Assembly (NCBI RefSeq): GCF_006538345.1
Contig: NZ_BJKL01000004.1
Span: forward strand, 357,344-421,343
DNA: 64,000 nt
Origin: Alteromonas sp. KUL49
GTDB taxonomy: Bacteria; Pseudomonadota; Gammaproteobacteria; Enterobacterales; Alteromonadaceae
Reading direction: 5' to 3'
Within the stretch, counting starts at the first letter, position 1, and each line of letters opens with the position of its first letter. Position numbers and translations under genes: made by a program. Positions 25,359 to 32,750 of the stretch are shown one piece after another. The notes below the pieces were generated by a model. That model made no database searches. It was not told where the DNA came from and saw only the letters and a list, made by a program, of their open reading frames with translations.

Positions 25359-27084
25359 TTTCACCTCCAATCACAACGTTAATTTCCACTTCGCCTAATT
25401 CGACAATATCCCCGTTACTCAATATGGTTTCGTCCACTTGCTGTCCGTTAACTCGGGTTCCATTGGTTGATGATAAATCAACAATGATAAACTGTCGGTC
25501 TATCACTTTTATCACACAGTGTTTACTCGATACGGTATCGTTCTGAAGGACAATATTGTTAGTATCTAAACGGCCTATAAAGGTAAGTTCTCCCGTAATA
25601 GGCTGTTCGACCACACTCGAGTCCTTTATCAACAATAGAGCTTTGGGAATCGCACCTCCAACGTCAACTGCAGAGGATGTGTTATCTACACTAGGAACAT
25701 TAACCCGCTTTCTCCGCGTTACCATGACAATCAAAGCGAGTAAAACCACCAACCCACCAACTGCAACAAAGACCACAAGATTGTTTGACTCTTCTGGTTC
25801 AGGTCTAATCTCCTCTTCATTGGCAGGGGTTTCTAGATCGCTCTCTAATATCTCACTACTCTCGCCAGAAACATCTGGGTTGACCTCGTTACTCTCTACT
25901 TCTGTGTCACTTTCAAGGGTATTGCTGGTGTTTTCATCGCCAGTTTCTGGTGATTCTGCAACAACTTCAGCGCTATCTATTTCTGGACTGTCTAATTCCG
26001 AACTGGGTGGCACAGGTGCTTCGTCATTAACGTCAAGCTCTGGAACCAAGGGCTGATCGTTAGATAAGTCCTCTGATTCGTCATTGTTTTCTGCGGTAGC
26101 ATCGCCATTAGTGATATCAGCATCTAACACTTCAACGTCATTATCTTGTGCAGGTGTAGCAATCTCTGGTGACTCAATTTGAGGAGGAGCAACTGGGCAA
26201 TCGCCTAATTGAAGGTTTAATACCCTATTGTACTCATCACGCTCGGTAGCAATATTCACAGCAACCGTATGTAAGCCACAGGTCTGTCCGATATAAAATG
26301 AGAAACGCAATGATTTGCCAGACATTGCCACCGCATTGGCGATAGCGGTTAACCATTCGCTTTCACTTGCAAGCACATCATAGCCACCGGTTAGTGAGGC
26401 AAGATTAGTCACCGTCGAAAATTGATTGCTTAGGAATTCCGAGACCGCTAGCTGCACGAAGACCAAGCGAACCTTATCCCCATGAGTTTCAATCCAAGTT
26501 TCAAAATGATTTGCTTCGAGTTCAATTTGGTCACTCAGTAGGATAATGACGTTATTCTGCGTGGATTGGTTTTCCATCACGGTCAATAACTGAACTAGAT
26601 GCTCGCTATTATCTTGCACAGGTTTATTGACTATGGCATTTACGCCTCGACTTGCCATTTGGGCAGAGCCTCCCAAGGGAGACAATAATTCAAGTGATTG
26701 GCCAAATTGATAGAGCCCCACAGGCATATCCGAAATAGACGCTAACTGGACTTTCAACGCTTGTCGAAGTGCACCCAACTGATTGTCTGACAATGAAGCT
26801 AGTGAAGTAACAAACGCAATACTGCTGCCCTGTTCAGAGACTGTAAAAGACTGTTCGGAAATCTCAGTTTGGCCAGACACTGAGACTGCATTTACCACTG
26901 AAGGTGATGCTGGCCATAGCTCACAAGACACACTAGTACGCTCGTCTGATGACACCAGTACACAGTCGTCAATTGGGATGGCAATGCCTGACTGTGCGAG
27001 AGCAGCTGTGGAAAAGCTTGTTAAGGCACAAAACAACACCCCTAAAAAAGAGCGAGAGAAAAATGTGTGTTTGTTGATGTACAT
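25351..27084 (-). CDS. Periplasmic vWA-like domain, TM helix and cytoplasmic FHA domain
   Basis: It has a signal peptide (1-30, ending ALAQ). The periplasmic region (about 35-300) has a von Willebrand A-like alternation of strands and helices (MPVGLYQFGQSLELLSP, NNVIILLSDQI, VRLVFVQLAV, GGYDVLAS), but no complete MIDAS DxSxS was found. A long acidic linker (305-440), a TM helix (about 443-464) and a C-terminal FHA domain follow (TFIGRLDTNN, SSKHCVIKV, VDLSSTNGTRVNGQQV). The topology is the same as the M4-like protein of this operon: sensor outside, phosphopeptide reader inside. It starts 9 bases after the Asp-TM gene. Confidence 0.8.
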   Translation of the reverse strand: MYINKHTFFSRSFLGVLFCALTSFSTAALAQSGIAIPIDDCVLVSSDERTSVSCELWPASPSVVNAVSVSGQTEISEQSFTVSEQGSSIAFVTSLASLSDNQLGALRQALKVQLASISDMPVGLYQFGQSLELLSPLGGSAQMASRGVNAIVNKPVQDNSEHLVQLLTVMENQSTQNNVIILLSDQIELEANHFETWIETHGDKVRLVFVQLAVSEFLSNQFSTVTNLASLTGGYDVLASESEWLTAIANAVAMSGKSLRFSFYIGQTCGLHTVAVNIATERDEYNRVLNLQLGDCPVAPPQIESPEIATPAQDNDVEVLDADITNGDATAENNDESEDLSNDQPLVPELDVNDEAPVPPSSELDSPEIDSAEVVAESPETGDENTSNTLESDTEVESNEVNPDVSGESSEILESDLETPANEEEIRPEPEESNNLVVFVAVGGLVVLLALIVMVTRRKRVNVPSVDNTSSAVDVGGAIPKALLLIKDSSVVEQPITGELTFIGRLDTNNIVLQNDTVSSKHCVIKVIDRQFIIVDLSSTNGTRVNGQQVDETILSNGDIVELGEVEINVVIGGENA

Positions 27085-27093
27085 TTTTCCGCC

Positions 27094-27735
27094 TTAATTT
27101 AACTGTGTAAAGGTATAGTCGCTATCAATCCGAAAGCGAAGTGCACACACCATGGCATCAGGCCTTACTGGCTGCGGAGCAACTGCCACAGGGCCACTGG
27201 GTTTGTTGAGTACACCTGCAACAGTAATGGTATTACTCGCCAAATTTTTATGACAAATTTTGTAATCACCGGGTGTGGGGCTGTAGCTCATCCAAATTTC
27301 TAAAGAGTTATCACCGCCATCAATATTATCGAGTGTCATTTCGCCTGGAGCACCAGGTAAGGTCGGATTTTCGTATGAGAAATGACCATCTGGCGTATAC
27401 ACGTGCAAATCAATGTCTCCCGACACATTCCATCGCATGTTGTACACCATCAAATTATCAACAAGTTCTGTGGTTGGGGTTGGTTCACAAACGGGTGTAG
27501 GTATAGGTACAACTTCAGGGCAGACTGTTGGTTCAGGTATCGTTGGCATGGGACACATTTCCCCACAGGTAAAGGTTGGACATACCGGGCACGTAGTTGG
27601 TGTTTCAGAAAGGACTTCTTTCTTGTAATAAGGCATCAGTATGAGTGTTATGAGAATGAACGCCCCTAGCGCCGACGCAAATAAATCTAGCGCCGACATA
27701 CTAAAAATATTTAATTCACCTGACTTGCGGCGCAT
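27094..27735 (-). CDS. Single-TM MotB/ExbD-like subunit with DUF2135-like periplasmic domain
   Basis: This 213-residue protein has a short basic N-terminus, a TM helix (14-36) containing Asp17 (SALDLFASALGAFILI), a Cys/Pro-rich linker with six Cys (CPVC, CGEMC, VCPE, VCEP) and a beta-rich C-terminal domain beginning GDIDLHVYTPDG, similar to the DUF2135/YfaP pattern. A lone membrane Asp near the cytoplasmic side is the proton-carrying residue in MotB, ExbD, TolR and ZorB. With the MotA/ExbB-type gene in the same operon, this suggests the dimeric ion-carrying partner. It lacks the OmpA peptidoglycan-binding domain of MotB and ZorB. A ribosome site (AGGAGTAGTAAT) precedes ATG. Confidence 0.7.
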   Translation of the reverse strand: MRRKSGELNIFSMSALDLFASALGAFILITLILMPYYKKEVLSETPTTCPVCPTFTCGEMCPMPTIPEPTVCPEVVPIPTPVCEPTPTTELVDNLMVYNMRWNVSGDIDLHVYTPDGHFSYENPTLPGAPGEMTLDNIDGGDNSLEIWMSYSPTPGDYKICHKNLASNTITVAGVLNKPSGPVAVAPQPVRPDAMVCALRFRIDSDYTFTQLN

Positions 27736-27749
27736 ATTACTACTCCTTT

Positions 27750-28526
27750 TTAGCGCTCTTTAACGAGCCTAAATCCTACTTGCGCTAACCTATTGTTTTT
27801 TTCCAACTGCTCTCTGTTAGTCACCCTAACGTGAATAGCGGGTGTCATAAAACTCCCCCCTCTTACTGTATATGCGTCACAAGAGAAGGGCTTATACCCA
27901 CCATTTGTTTCTCTGTAGCAGTTACTTGTCCATTCCCACACATTTCCATGTAAGTCATAAATACTGGCATTGTTAGGTGCATAACTTCCGACTTCAGCAA
28001 CTCCCTGACTTCCATCACTACAGGAGGTAATGTTAGGCATATCCTCAACCGCACTCTCGTCGGCAATGTTGGCATAAGTGCACAGCTCGGTGGGTTCAAC
28101 ATCATTCACATACGCTTTGTGAACACCTAAACCCGCTGCCATCTCCCACTCATATTCGGTGGGAAGTCGCCACTTTTCTCCCGTTTGTCTCGATAACCAA
28201 CGAGCATAATTTCTTGCGTCCTCAATAGTGACATTAACAATAGGGAAATTGGGTTGTTCGATACTATTTTCGGCGGGAAGACTTCGGTCAGTGTCTTCAA
28301 CGAACTGCGCGTATTGAGCCACTGTAGTCTCAAAGCGACTGATGTAAAAACTATCTAATTGAACTCGGACAACAGGTTGCTCGTCGGTATCCCCATCTGT
28401 CGATCCATATTCGAACTCATGTGCCAGCAAGTAAACCGTTTCAGGAACGTTCAATTGATTATCTTGACCGTTTGCGACGCTTACCACTGCAAAACTAAAA
28501 AAAGGAAAAAAGCTGAAATAAAACAC
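27750..28526 (-). CDS. Secreted FGE-sulfatase (SUMF1-fold) protein, first gene of the cluster
   Basis: It has a signal peptide and one FGE-fold domain: FYISRFETTVAQYAQFVE, WRLPTEYEWEMAAGLG, IYDLHGNVWEWTSNC, VRGGSFMTPAIHVRV and QVGFRLVKE. The catalytic cysteine pair of formylglycine-generating enzymes is absent near HVRVTNREQ, so sulfatase activation is unlikely; it is probably a binding or structural paralogue of the kinase ectodomain. The start is doubtful: GTG at 28526 has no ribosome site. An upstream ATG at 28579 opens a frame (MNKATNTSYKLSSSPIVK) that would join this one if the T7 run near 28505-28511 (A's on the plus strand) had one more base, and would give a better signal peptide. Confidence 0.75.
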   Translation of the reverse strand: MFYFSFFPFFSFAVVSVANGQDNQLNVPETVYLLAHEFEYGSTDGDTDEQPVVRVQLDSFYISRFETTVAQYAQFVEDTDRSLPAENSIEQPNFPIVNVTIEDARNYARWLSRQTGEKWRLPTEYEWEMAAGLGVHKAYVNDVEPTELCTYANIADESAVEDMPNITSCSDGSQGVAEVGSYAPNNASIYDLHGNVWEWTSNCYRETNGGYKPFSCDAYTVRGGSFMTPAIHVRVTNREQLEKNNRLAQVGFRLVKER

Positions 28527-28687
28527 TTTACGATGGGTGAAGACGATAGTTTATAAGAGGTGTTAGTCGCTTTATTCATAGTTCCACTACCAAGTTTACA
28601 CTGTGCTATTAGTGACTTACTGCGACCCAAACCTACGAGGCTATTCTTGCGCTACCTCAAATGGCAATAACTTCTTAAAGCACGTAA

Positions 28688-28775
28688 TGTTGACAACAGT
28701 ATAGATTAAAAAACTGTTACTGTTGACGAAAAAGCATACAAGGCTAATTACCTTGTTGCAACTAGATGGTCAACA
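28688..28775 (-). promoter_or_regulatory. Promoter/operator region of the kinase-FHA-channel operon
   Basis: The divergent gap to recN holds a minus-strand promoter candidate: TTGACC (28768-28773) and TAATTA (28745-28750) with a 17-base spacer. Nearby are an 11-base palindrome TGTTGACAACA (28688-28698), a second TGTTGAC (28721) and the inverted TGGTCAACA (28767-28775), which might be operator sites. Arms AAACGC and GCGTTT near 28825-28850 form another inverted repeat of unknown role. No gene is seen in this gap. Confidence 0.35.
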
Positions 28776-28937
28776 TTCAAATACTAAAACTCTATTCAAC
28801 CTCAAACACTTATCACATTACACCGTCTAATCAAACGCGAGTTCGTAGCGTTTAAAGTAGAGCGAACGGCTACGCCAGAAGCGCGGGTTCCGCAGGTAGT
28901 AAACGCGAAAACAAATTTGTACTTTACATAACCAAAA

Positions 28938-28976
28938 TACTGTATATATTTACACATACTGTATAAATGTCAGGTA
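28938..28976 (+). promoter_or_regulatory. recN: Two LexA (SOS) box-like sites upstream of recN
   Basis: TACTGTATATATTTACACAT (28938-28957) matches the LexA consensus core CTGTATATATATACAG in 14 of 16 positions. It is followed by a weaker half-conserved site TACTGTATAAATGTCAGG (28957-28974). E. coli recN also carries multiple LexA sites at this place. recN ATG is 6 bases beyond. Confidence 0.75.
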
Positions 28977-28982
28977 TCAATA

Positions 28983-30665
28983 ATGTTAGCCCATCTTTCA
29001 ATTAGCAACTTCGCTGTCGTGAAACAGCTTGATGTAGATTTTGAACAAGGTCTTACCGCAATAACCGGTGAAACTGGTGCAGGTAAATCTATCGCTATTG
29101 ATGCCCTAAGTCTTTGCTTGGGCGAACGTGCAGACGCAAATGCCGTTCGCAGGGGAGCCACCAAAGCAGAAATAATTTCACACTTTTCCTTACGTGGAAA
29201 TGCACCAGCCATGGCTTTTTTAGAAGAGCATGAACTGACAAATGACGAGGACGACAGCTGTTTTATTAGACGCGTAATTTCAAAAGAGGGACGCTCAAAA
29301 GCTTTCATTAATGGCGTTCCCGTATCTTTGCAACAACTCAAATTATTGGGTCAAAACTTACTTGCAATACACGGTCAAAATACACATTTGCAGTTGTTGA
29401 AAGAAGATCATCAACGCCAATTGATTGACCATTACGGAAATTTAGCGACGGAACTTAGCAAAACAACCGAAGCTTTCAAAGTGTGGCGAGACAAGAAGAA
29501 TCAACTTATCGAGCTTCGTGCGAAAGCCCAACAGCGAGATGACCGAATTCAACTCCTCACCTATCAGGTTCAGGAGCTGGATGAGTTTGCCATTGAACAA
29601 GATGAATTTGAAGCACTAGAAATCGAGCACAAACGATTGAGCAATGGCCAGAGCTTGTTAGAACAAGCGCAAACAAGCTTTTACACCTTGTATGAAAGCG
29701 ATGAAGGGAATGCTTTATCAGTGGTGCAGAGTAGTATTGAGCGTCTTAGCGAGCTGGAATCACACGATTCTAACTTAACGCCAATTGTTTTAATGCTTAA
29801 CGATGCAGCCATTCACATTGAAGAAGCCGCAAGCGAGTTGAGAGATTACTGCGAGGCGTTAGAGATTGACCCACTCAGGCTTCAACAAGTAGAAGCTCGC
29901 TACTCAAAAGCAATGGAGCTGGCACGTAAACACAACGTGATACCTGAAGAGCTTCATCTGTATCACAGGGATTTACGGGATGAATTTGACGCGTTGAACA
30001 AACAGGACGAGTTGCTAGGTGATTTAGAAACAGGTGTCGAACAAGCCCTACAAGATTATTATCAAGTATCAAGCAAGTTGTCTTCAAAGCGAACTAACAC
30101 TGCTGCTAAGTTCGCAGCAGAGATTGAAGAGCAAATTCGACAAATGAACATGCCTCATGCACGGGTTGTAATAAATGTTGAATACGACGAAGTTAAAAAG
30201 CCAACAGCATCTGGGTTAGACACGATAACTTTCAAAGTGGCAACAAACCCCGGGCAACCTGAAGATAAACTTGAGAAAGTGGTATCTGGCGGTGAGTTAT
30301 CTCGTATAGGACTAGCGATTCAAGTTATCGCCAGTGACAGCACTTCTGCGCCGACGATGATCTTCGATGAAGTGGATACTGGAATAAGTGGACCGACAGC
30401 CTCAATAGTTGGAAGTTTGTTGCGTCGTTTGGGTGGTCAATCACAAGTTATGTGTGTAACCCACTTACCCCAAGTGGCAGCACAGGCGCACAATCAGTTA
30501 TTTGTTACTAAATTAACCGATGGTGAAACCACTGAAACTCATATGCTTGCTCTAACGGAGCAAGACAGAATCGATGAATTAGCACGCTTACTCGCAGGGG
30601 ATAAAATCACAGACTCAGCCGTAGCAAATGCGAGAGAATTACGGAAAAGCGCCGAATCGAACTAA
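28983..30665 (+). CDS. recN: DNA repair protein RecN
   Basis: This is a 560-residue SMC-like ATPase for double-strand break repair. The N-terminal half-ATPase has Walker A ITGETGAGKSIAIDAL. A long coiled coil spans about 160-370. The C-terminal half has the ABC signature VVSGGELSRIGLAIQ and Walker B TMIFDEVDTGISG. Length and domain order equal the E. coli protein. SOS boxes overlap the promoter. It is divergent from the kinase/FHA operon and followed by bamE, the usual neighbour. Confidence 0.97.
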   Translation: MLAHLSISNFAVVKQLDVDFEQGLTAITGETGAGKSIAIDALSLCLGERADANAVRRGATKAEIISHFSLRGNAPAMAFLEEHELTNDEDDSCFIRRVISKEGRSKAFINGVPVSLQQLKLLGQNLLAIHGQNTHLQLLKEDHQRQLIDHYGNLATELSKTTEAFKVWRDKKNQLIELRAKAQQRDDRIQLLTYQVQELDEFAIEQDEFEALEIEHKRLSNGQSLLEQAQTSFYTLYESDEGNALSVVQSSIERLSELESHDSNLTPIVLMLNDAAIHIEEAASELRDYCEALEIDPLRLQQVEARYSKAMELARKHNVIPEELHLYHRDLRDEFDALNKQDELLGDLETGVEQALQDYYQVSSKLSSKRTNTAAKFAAEIEEQIRQMNMPHARVVINVEYDEVKKPTASGLDTITFKVATNPGQPEDKLEKVVSGGELSRIGLAIQVIASDSTSAPTMIFDEVDTGISGPTASIVGSLLRRLGGQSQVMCVTHLPQVAAQAHNQLFVTKLTDGETTETHMLALTEQDRIDELARLLAGDKITDSAVANARELRKSAESN

Positions 30666-30780
30666 ATTGAAGTTGATTGGTCATACTTGTCAAGGTAGCA
30701 TGCCAACGCGTGTTAAAAATGAAGCGGTGTATTTACTGTACCGTCAAAACAAAGATAAGTATTACTGGAACGATTTACCC

Positions 30781-31137
30781 ATGAAGTTGCAACATTTACT
30801 GATGATCCTCGGCTTAACCTTTTGCTCTACTGCTTGCACAAACTGGATTTATCGTATCGATGTTCCGCAAGGAAACTTTCTTGATGAGAGAGACGTAGAA
30901 AAACTTCGTGTAGGCATGTCTAAAGAACAAGTAATTTACGTACTCGGTAACCCTGTAGTTCAAGATACATTTGACAGTGACACTTGGTACTACGTTTACG
31001 ACATGAAACGTGGAATGGCTAAACGCGGCCCAGACTTCCGAAAACAAATGATCATCAACTTCGAAAACAATAAAATTGTAAGCGTTGAAGGTGACTTTGA
31101 ACTGTCTGAAGAATTCAACATACCACTGGACAGCTAA
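30781..31137 (+). CDS. bamE: BamE outer-membrane assembly lipoprotein
   Basis: This 118-residue lipoprotein of the BAM beta-barrel assembly complex has a signal sequence ending in the lipobox-like STAC (Cys19) and the BamE core: DVPQGNFLDERDVEKLRVGM, EQVIYVLGNPVVQD and DTWYYVYDM. A frame extends 51 codons upstream over recN's end, but ATG at 30781 starts the signal peptide and fits the family length. It directly follows recN, as in E. coli. Confidence 0.92.
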   Translation: MKLQHLLMILGLTFCSTACTNWIYRIDVPQGNFLDERDVEKLRVGMSKEQVIYVLGNPVVQDTFDSDTWYYVYDMKRGMAKRGPDFRKQMIINFENNKIVSVEGDFELSEEFNIPLDS

Positions 31138-31194
31138 GAGCAATTTCTAGCACCAATCATACCTCTCGGATGGAATCAAAGAGACGCTGCACAT

Positions 31195-31824
31195 ATGGAA
31201 CACGACTTCTGGCACAACAAGTGGGATAAGAACGAGATTGGCTTTCATGAGCCCGAAGGTAATGTGTTACTTGTAAAATATGCTAACCGCCTTCTTTCTT
31301 GTCCTGCGCCAAGGATATTCGTTCCTTTGTGTGGTAAAACCCGCGATATTCATTGGCTTTTGTCTCAAGGCTGTCAAGTTGTTGGAGCAGAGCTCAGCGA
31401 ACTGGCCATACAACAACTGTTCAACGAATTGGATATTGAGCCTACGGTGACTCAAAGCGGCGAGTTACTGCTCTATTCTGCCGACAACATCAATATATTT
31501 GTTGGCGATATATTCAAGTTAACTAGCGCACAACTTGGCCAGATATCAGCGGTTTACGACAGAGCTGCGCTAGTTGCACTTCCAGAAGCGTTGAGAAAAA
31601 AATACGCTGAGCACTTATCGAGCCTAACCCATAAAGCCCCCATGCTAATAATTAGTTTTTCCTATGAGCAGTCGCTAATGGCAGGGCCACCATTCAGTGT
31701 AACTAGGTCCATGATAGAGCCTCTTTACCGTGATTATACGATAAGTCTCCTTGAACAATCCCCTGCCCCTGAAAAAATTAAAGGCAAAGTAGATGCTGAT
31801 AATCTAGTTTTCTACATTAGTTAA
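31195..31824 (+). CDS. tpm: Thiopurine S-methyltransferase
   Basis: This 209-residue SAM-dependent methyltransferase of the TPMT family has a WHNKWDKNEIGFHEPEGN start, the SAM-binding FVPLCGKTRDIHWLLSQG and VVGAELSELA, and YDRAALVALPEALRKKY. Bacterial members methylate thiopurines and selenium/tellurium oxyanions; the physiological substrate is uncertain. About 210 residues is the normal length. It is a single gene after bamE, with 57 bases between. Confidence 0.93.
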   Translation: MEHDFWHNKWDKNEIGFHEPEGNVLLVKYANRLLSCPAPRIFVPLCGKTRDIHWLLSQGCQVVGAELSELAIQQLFNELDIEPTVTQSGELLLYSADNINIFVGDIFKLTSAQLGQISAVYDRAALVALPEALRKKYAEHLSSLTHKAPMLIISFSYEQSLMAGPPFSVTRSMIEPLYRDYTISLLEQSPAPEKIKGKVDADNLVFYIS

Positions 31825-32018
31825 TCATATAAGCCATTTTTTAGTTAATTTACTCAATCCAAAATGTACTAACGCTTACTCGAAATTTATTAAAATATTG
31901 ATTAATAAGAATAATATACTCTTGGTACACATTGTGTTTATTCAAACAAAACCTTGCCACTCAATCGCTGAGTAGCAGGAACAGTAAAACACAAAATAAA
32001 TATATTAAGGTCTACTCA

Positions 32019-32684
32019 ATGAACTTGAAGCACTCGCTACTAGCACTTACCCTGGCATCAACGCTTTCCCTATCTGGATGTGTTATTCACGTAGGTAACT
32101 CACAAGCAAGTGGAGGCAGAGATGCAAGCAGTGTATTAGGAGACATCAGTGTTAGTAGTCACCAACATGCTGGAGACATCTCTACAGTTAATGGCAACGT
32201 AGATATTTCAGAATATGGAATGGCGGAGGACATCAGTGTGGTCAATGGCGATGTCAATCTTGACCAACACGTTACTTTAGACACTATCGATATTGTTAAT
32301 GGGAATGTAACGGCTGGCACCTATTTTACTGCAAGAAAAATAGACACGGTTAATGGTGACATATCAATTAGTCCAAACAGCCAAATTCACGATTTAGTTG
32401 AATCTGTCAATGGCGATATGACTATTGACGGTAGTTCTGTGGGTGGGGTTATGACGGTAAATGGAGATATACATATTGCTGGAGCGTCAACAGTTACTGG
32501 AGACGTGACGTTTAAGCGTCCCAATAGTCGTTGGGACTGGAGCGACAGCGATGACAAACCATCACTTCATATCGATGCCGATGTCACTATTCTCGGCCGA
32601 ATCGTTCTTGAGCACCCTGTGGATTTAACACTTGAAAACCCTGAGCACTATGCCCTGGTGATCGAGCAATTTGGAATCCAATAA
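32019..32684 (+). CDS. Lipoprotein with VNGD repeats (predicted beta-helix)
   Basis: This 221-residue lipoprotein has lipobox LSGC (Cys21). The mature part repeats a VNG[D/N] unit about every 17-20 residues (ISTVNGNVDI, ISVVNGDVNL, IDIVNGNVTA, IDTVNGDISI, VESVNGDMTI, VMTVNGDIHI), forming one turn per repeat of a likely right-handed beta-helix, as in DUF4097 or bactofilin-like proteins. The function is unknown. The frame is open 29 codons upstream, but ATG at 32019 (TTAAGG 8 bases before) starts the signal peptide. The 194-base gap before it is AT-rich with no other gene. Confidence 0.8.
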   Translation: MNLKHSLLALTLASTLSLSGCVIHVGNSQASGGRDASSVLGDISVSSHQHAGDISTVNGNVDISEYGMAEDISVVNGDVNLDQHVTLDTIDIVNGNVTAGTYFTARKIDTVNGDISISPNSQIHDLVESVNGDMTIDGSSVGGVMTVNGDIHIAGASTVTGDVTFKRPNSRWDWSDSDDKPSLHIDADVTILGRIVLEHPVDLTLENPEHYALVIEQFGIQ

Positions 32685-32698
32685 AACCCTTGATTAAA

Positions 32699-32728
32699 GA
32701 TTGCAAGCGAATACACTCGTTTGCAATC
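32699..32728 (+). terminator. Stem-loop after the VNGD-repeat lipoprotein gene
   Basis: GATTGCAAGCG (32699-32709) pairs with CGTTTGCAATC (32718-32728) with one G-T pair and an 8-base loop, 15 bases after the stop codon. No U-run follows, so it is a weak terminator or mRNA 3'-end hairpin. Confidence 0.5.
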
Positions 32729-32750
32729 TAACCCACTCTTCTTTCCCACA

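Noticed and set aside
25556..26056. 166-codon plus-strand frame inside the vWA-FHA gene
   Set aside because: Ser-rich antisense shadow of the acidic linker.
24127..27735. Zorya anti-phage system
   Set aside because: The MotA-like protein lacks the long ZorA tail, the partner lacks the OmpA domain of ZorB, and no ZorC/D/E-type helicase or nuclease gene is present.
15974..28526. Type VI secretion locus (kinase, PP2C, FHA together)
   Set aside because: None of the Tss core components (sheath, Hcp, VgrG, ClpV, TssJLM) is present; only the phosphorylation logic is shared.
28800..28920. tRNA-like or att-like sequence in the recN upstream gap (GGTTCCGCAGG region)
   Set aside because: No cloverleaf could be built and no matching direct repeat was found at the other end of the operon.
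32721..32750. TTG start for the acetyltransferase
   Set aside because: The codon lies in the 3' arm of a hairpin and adds ten non-conserved residues.
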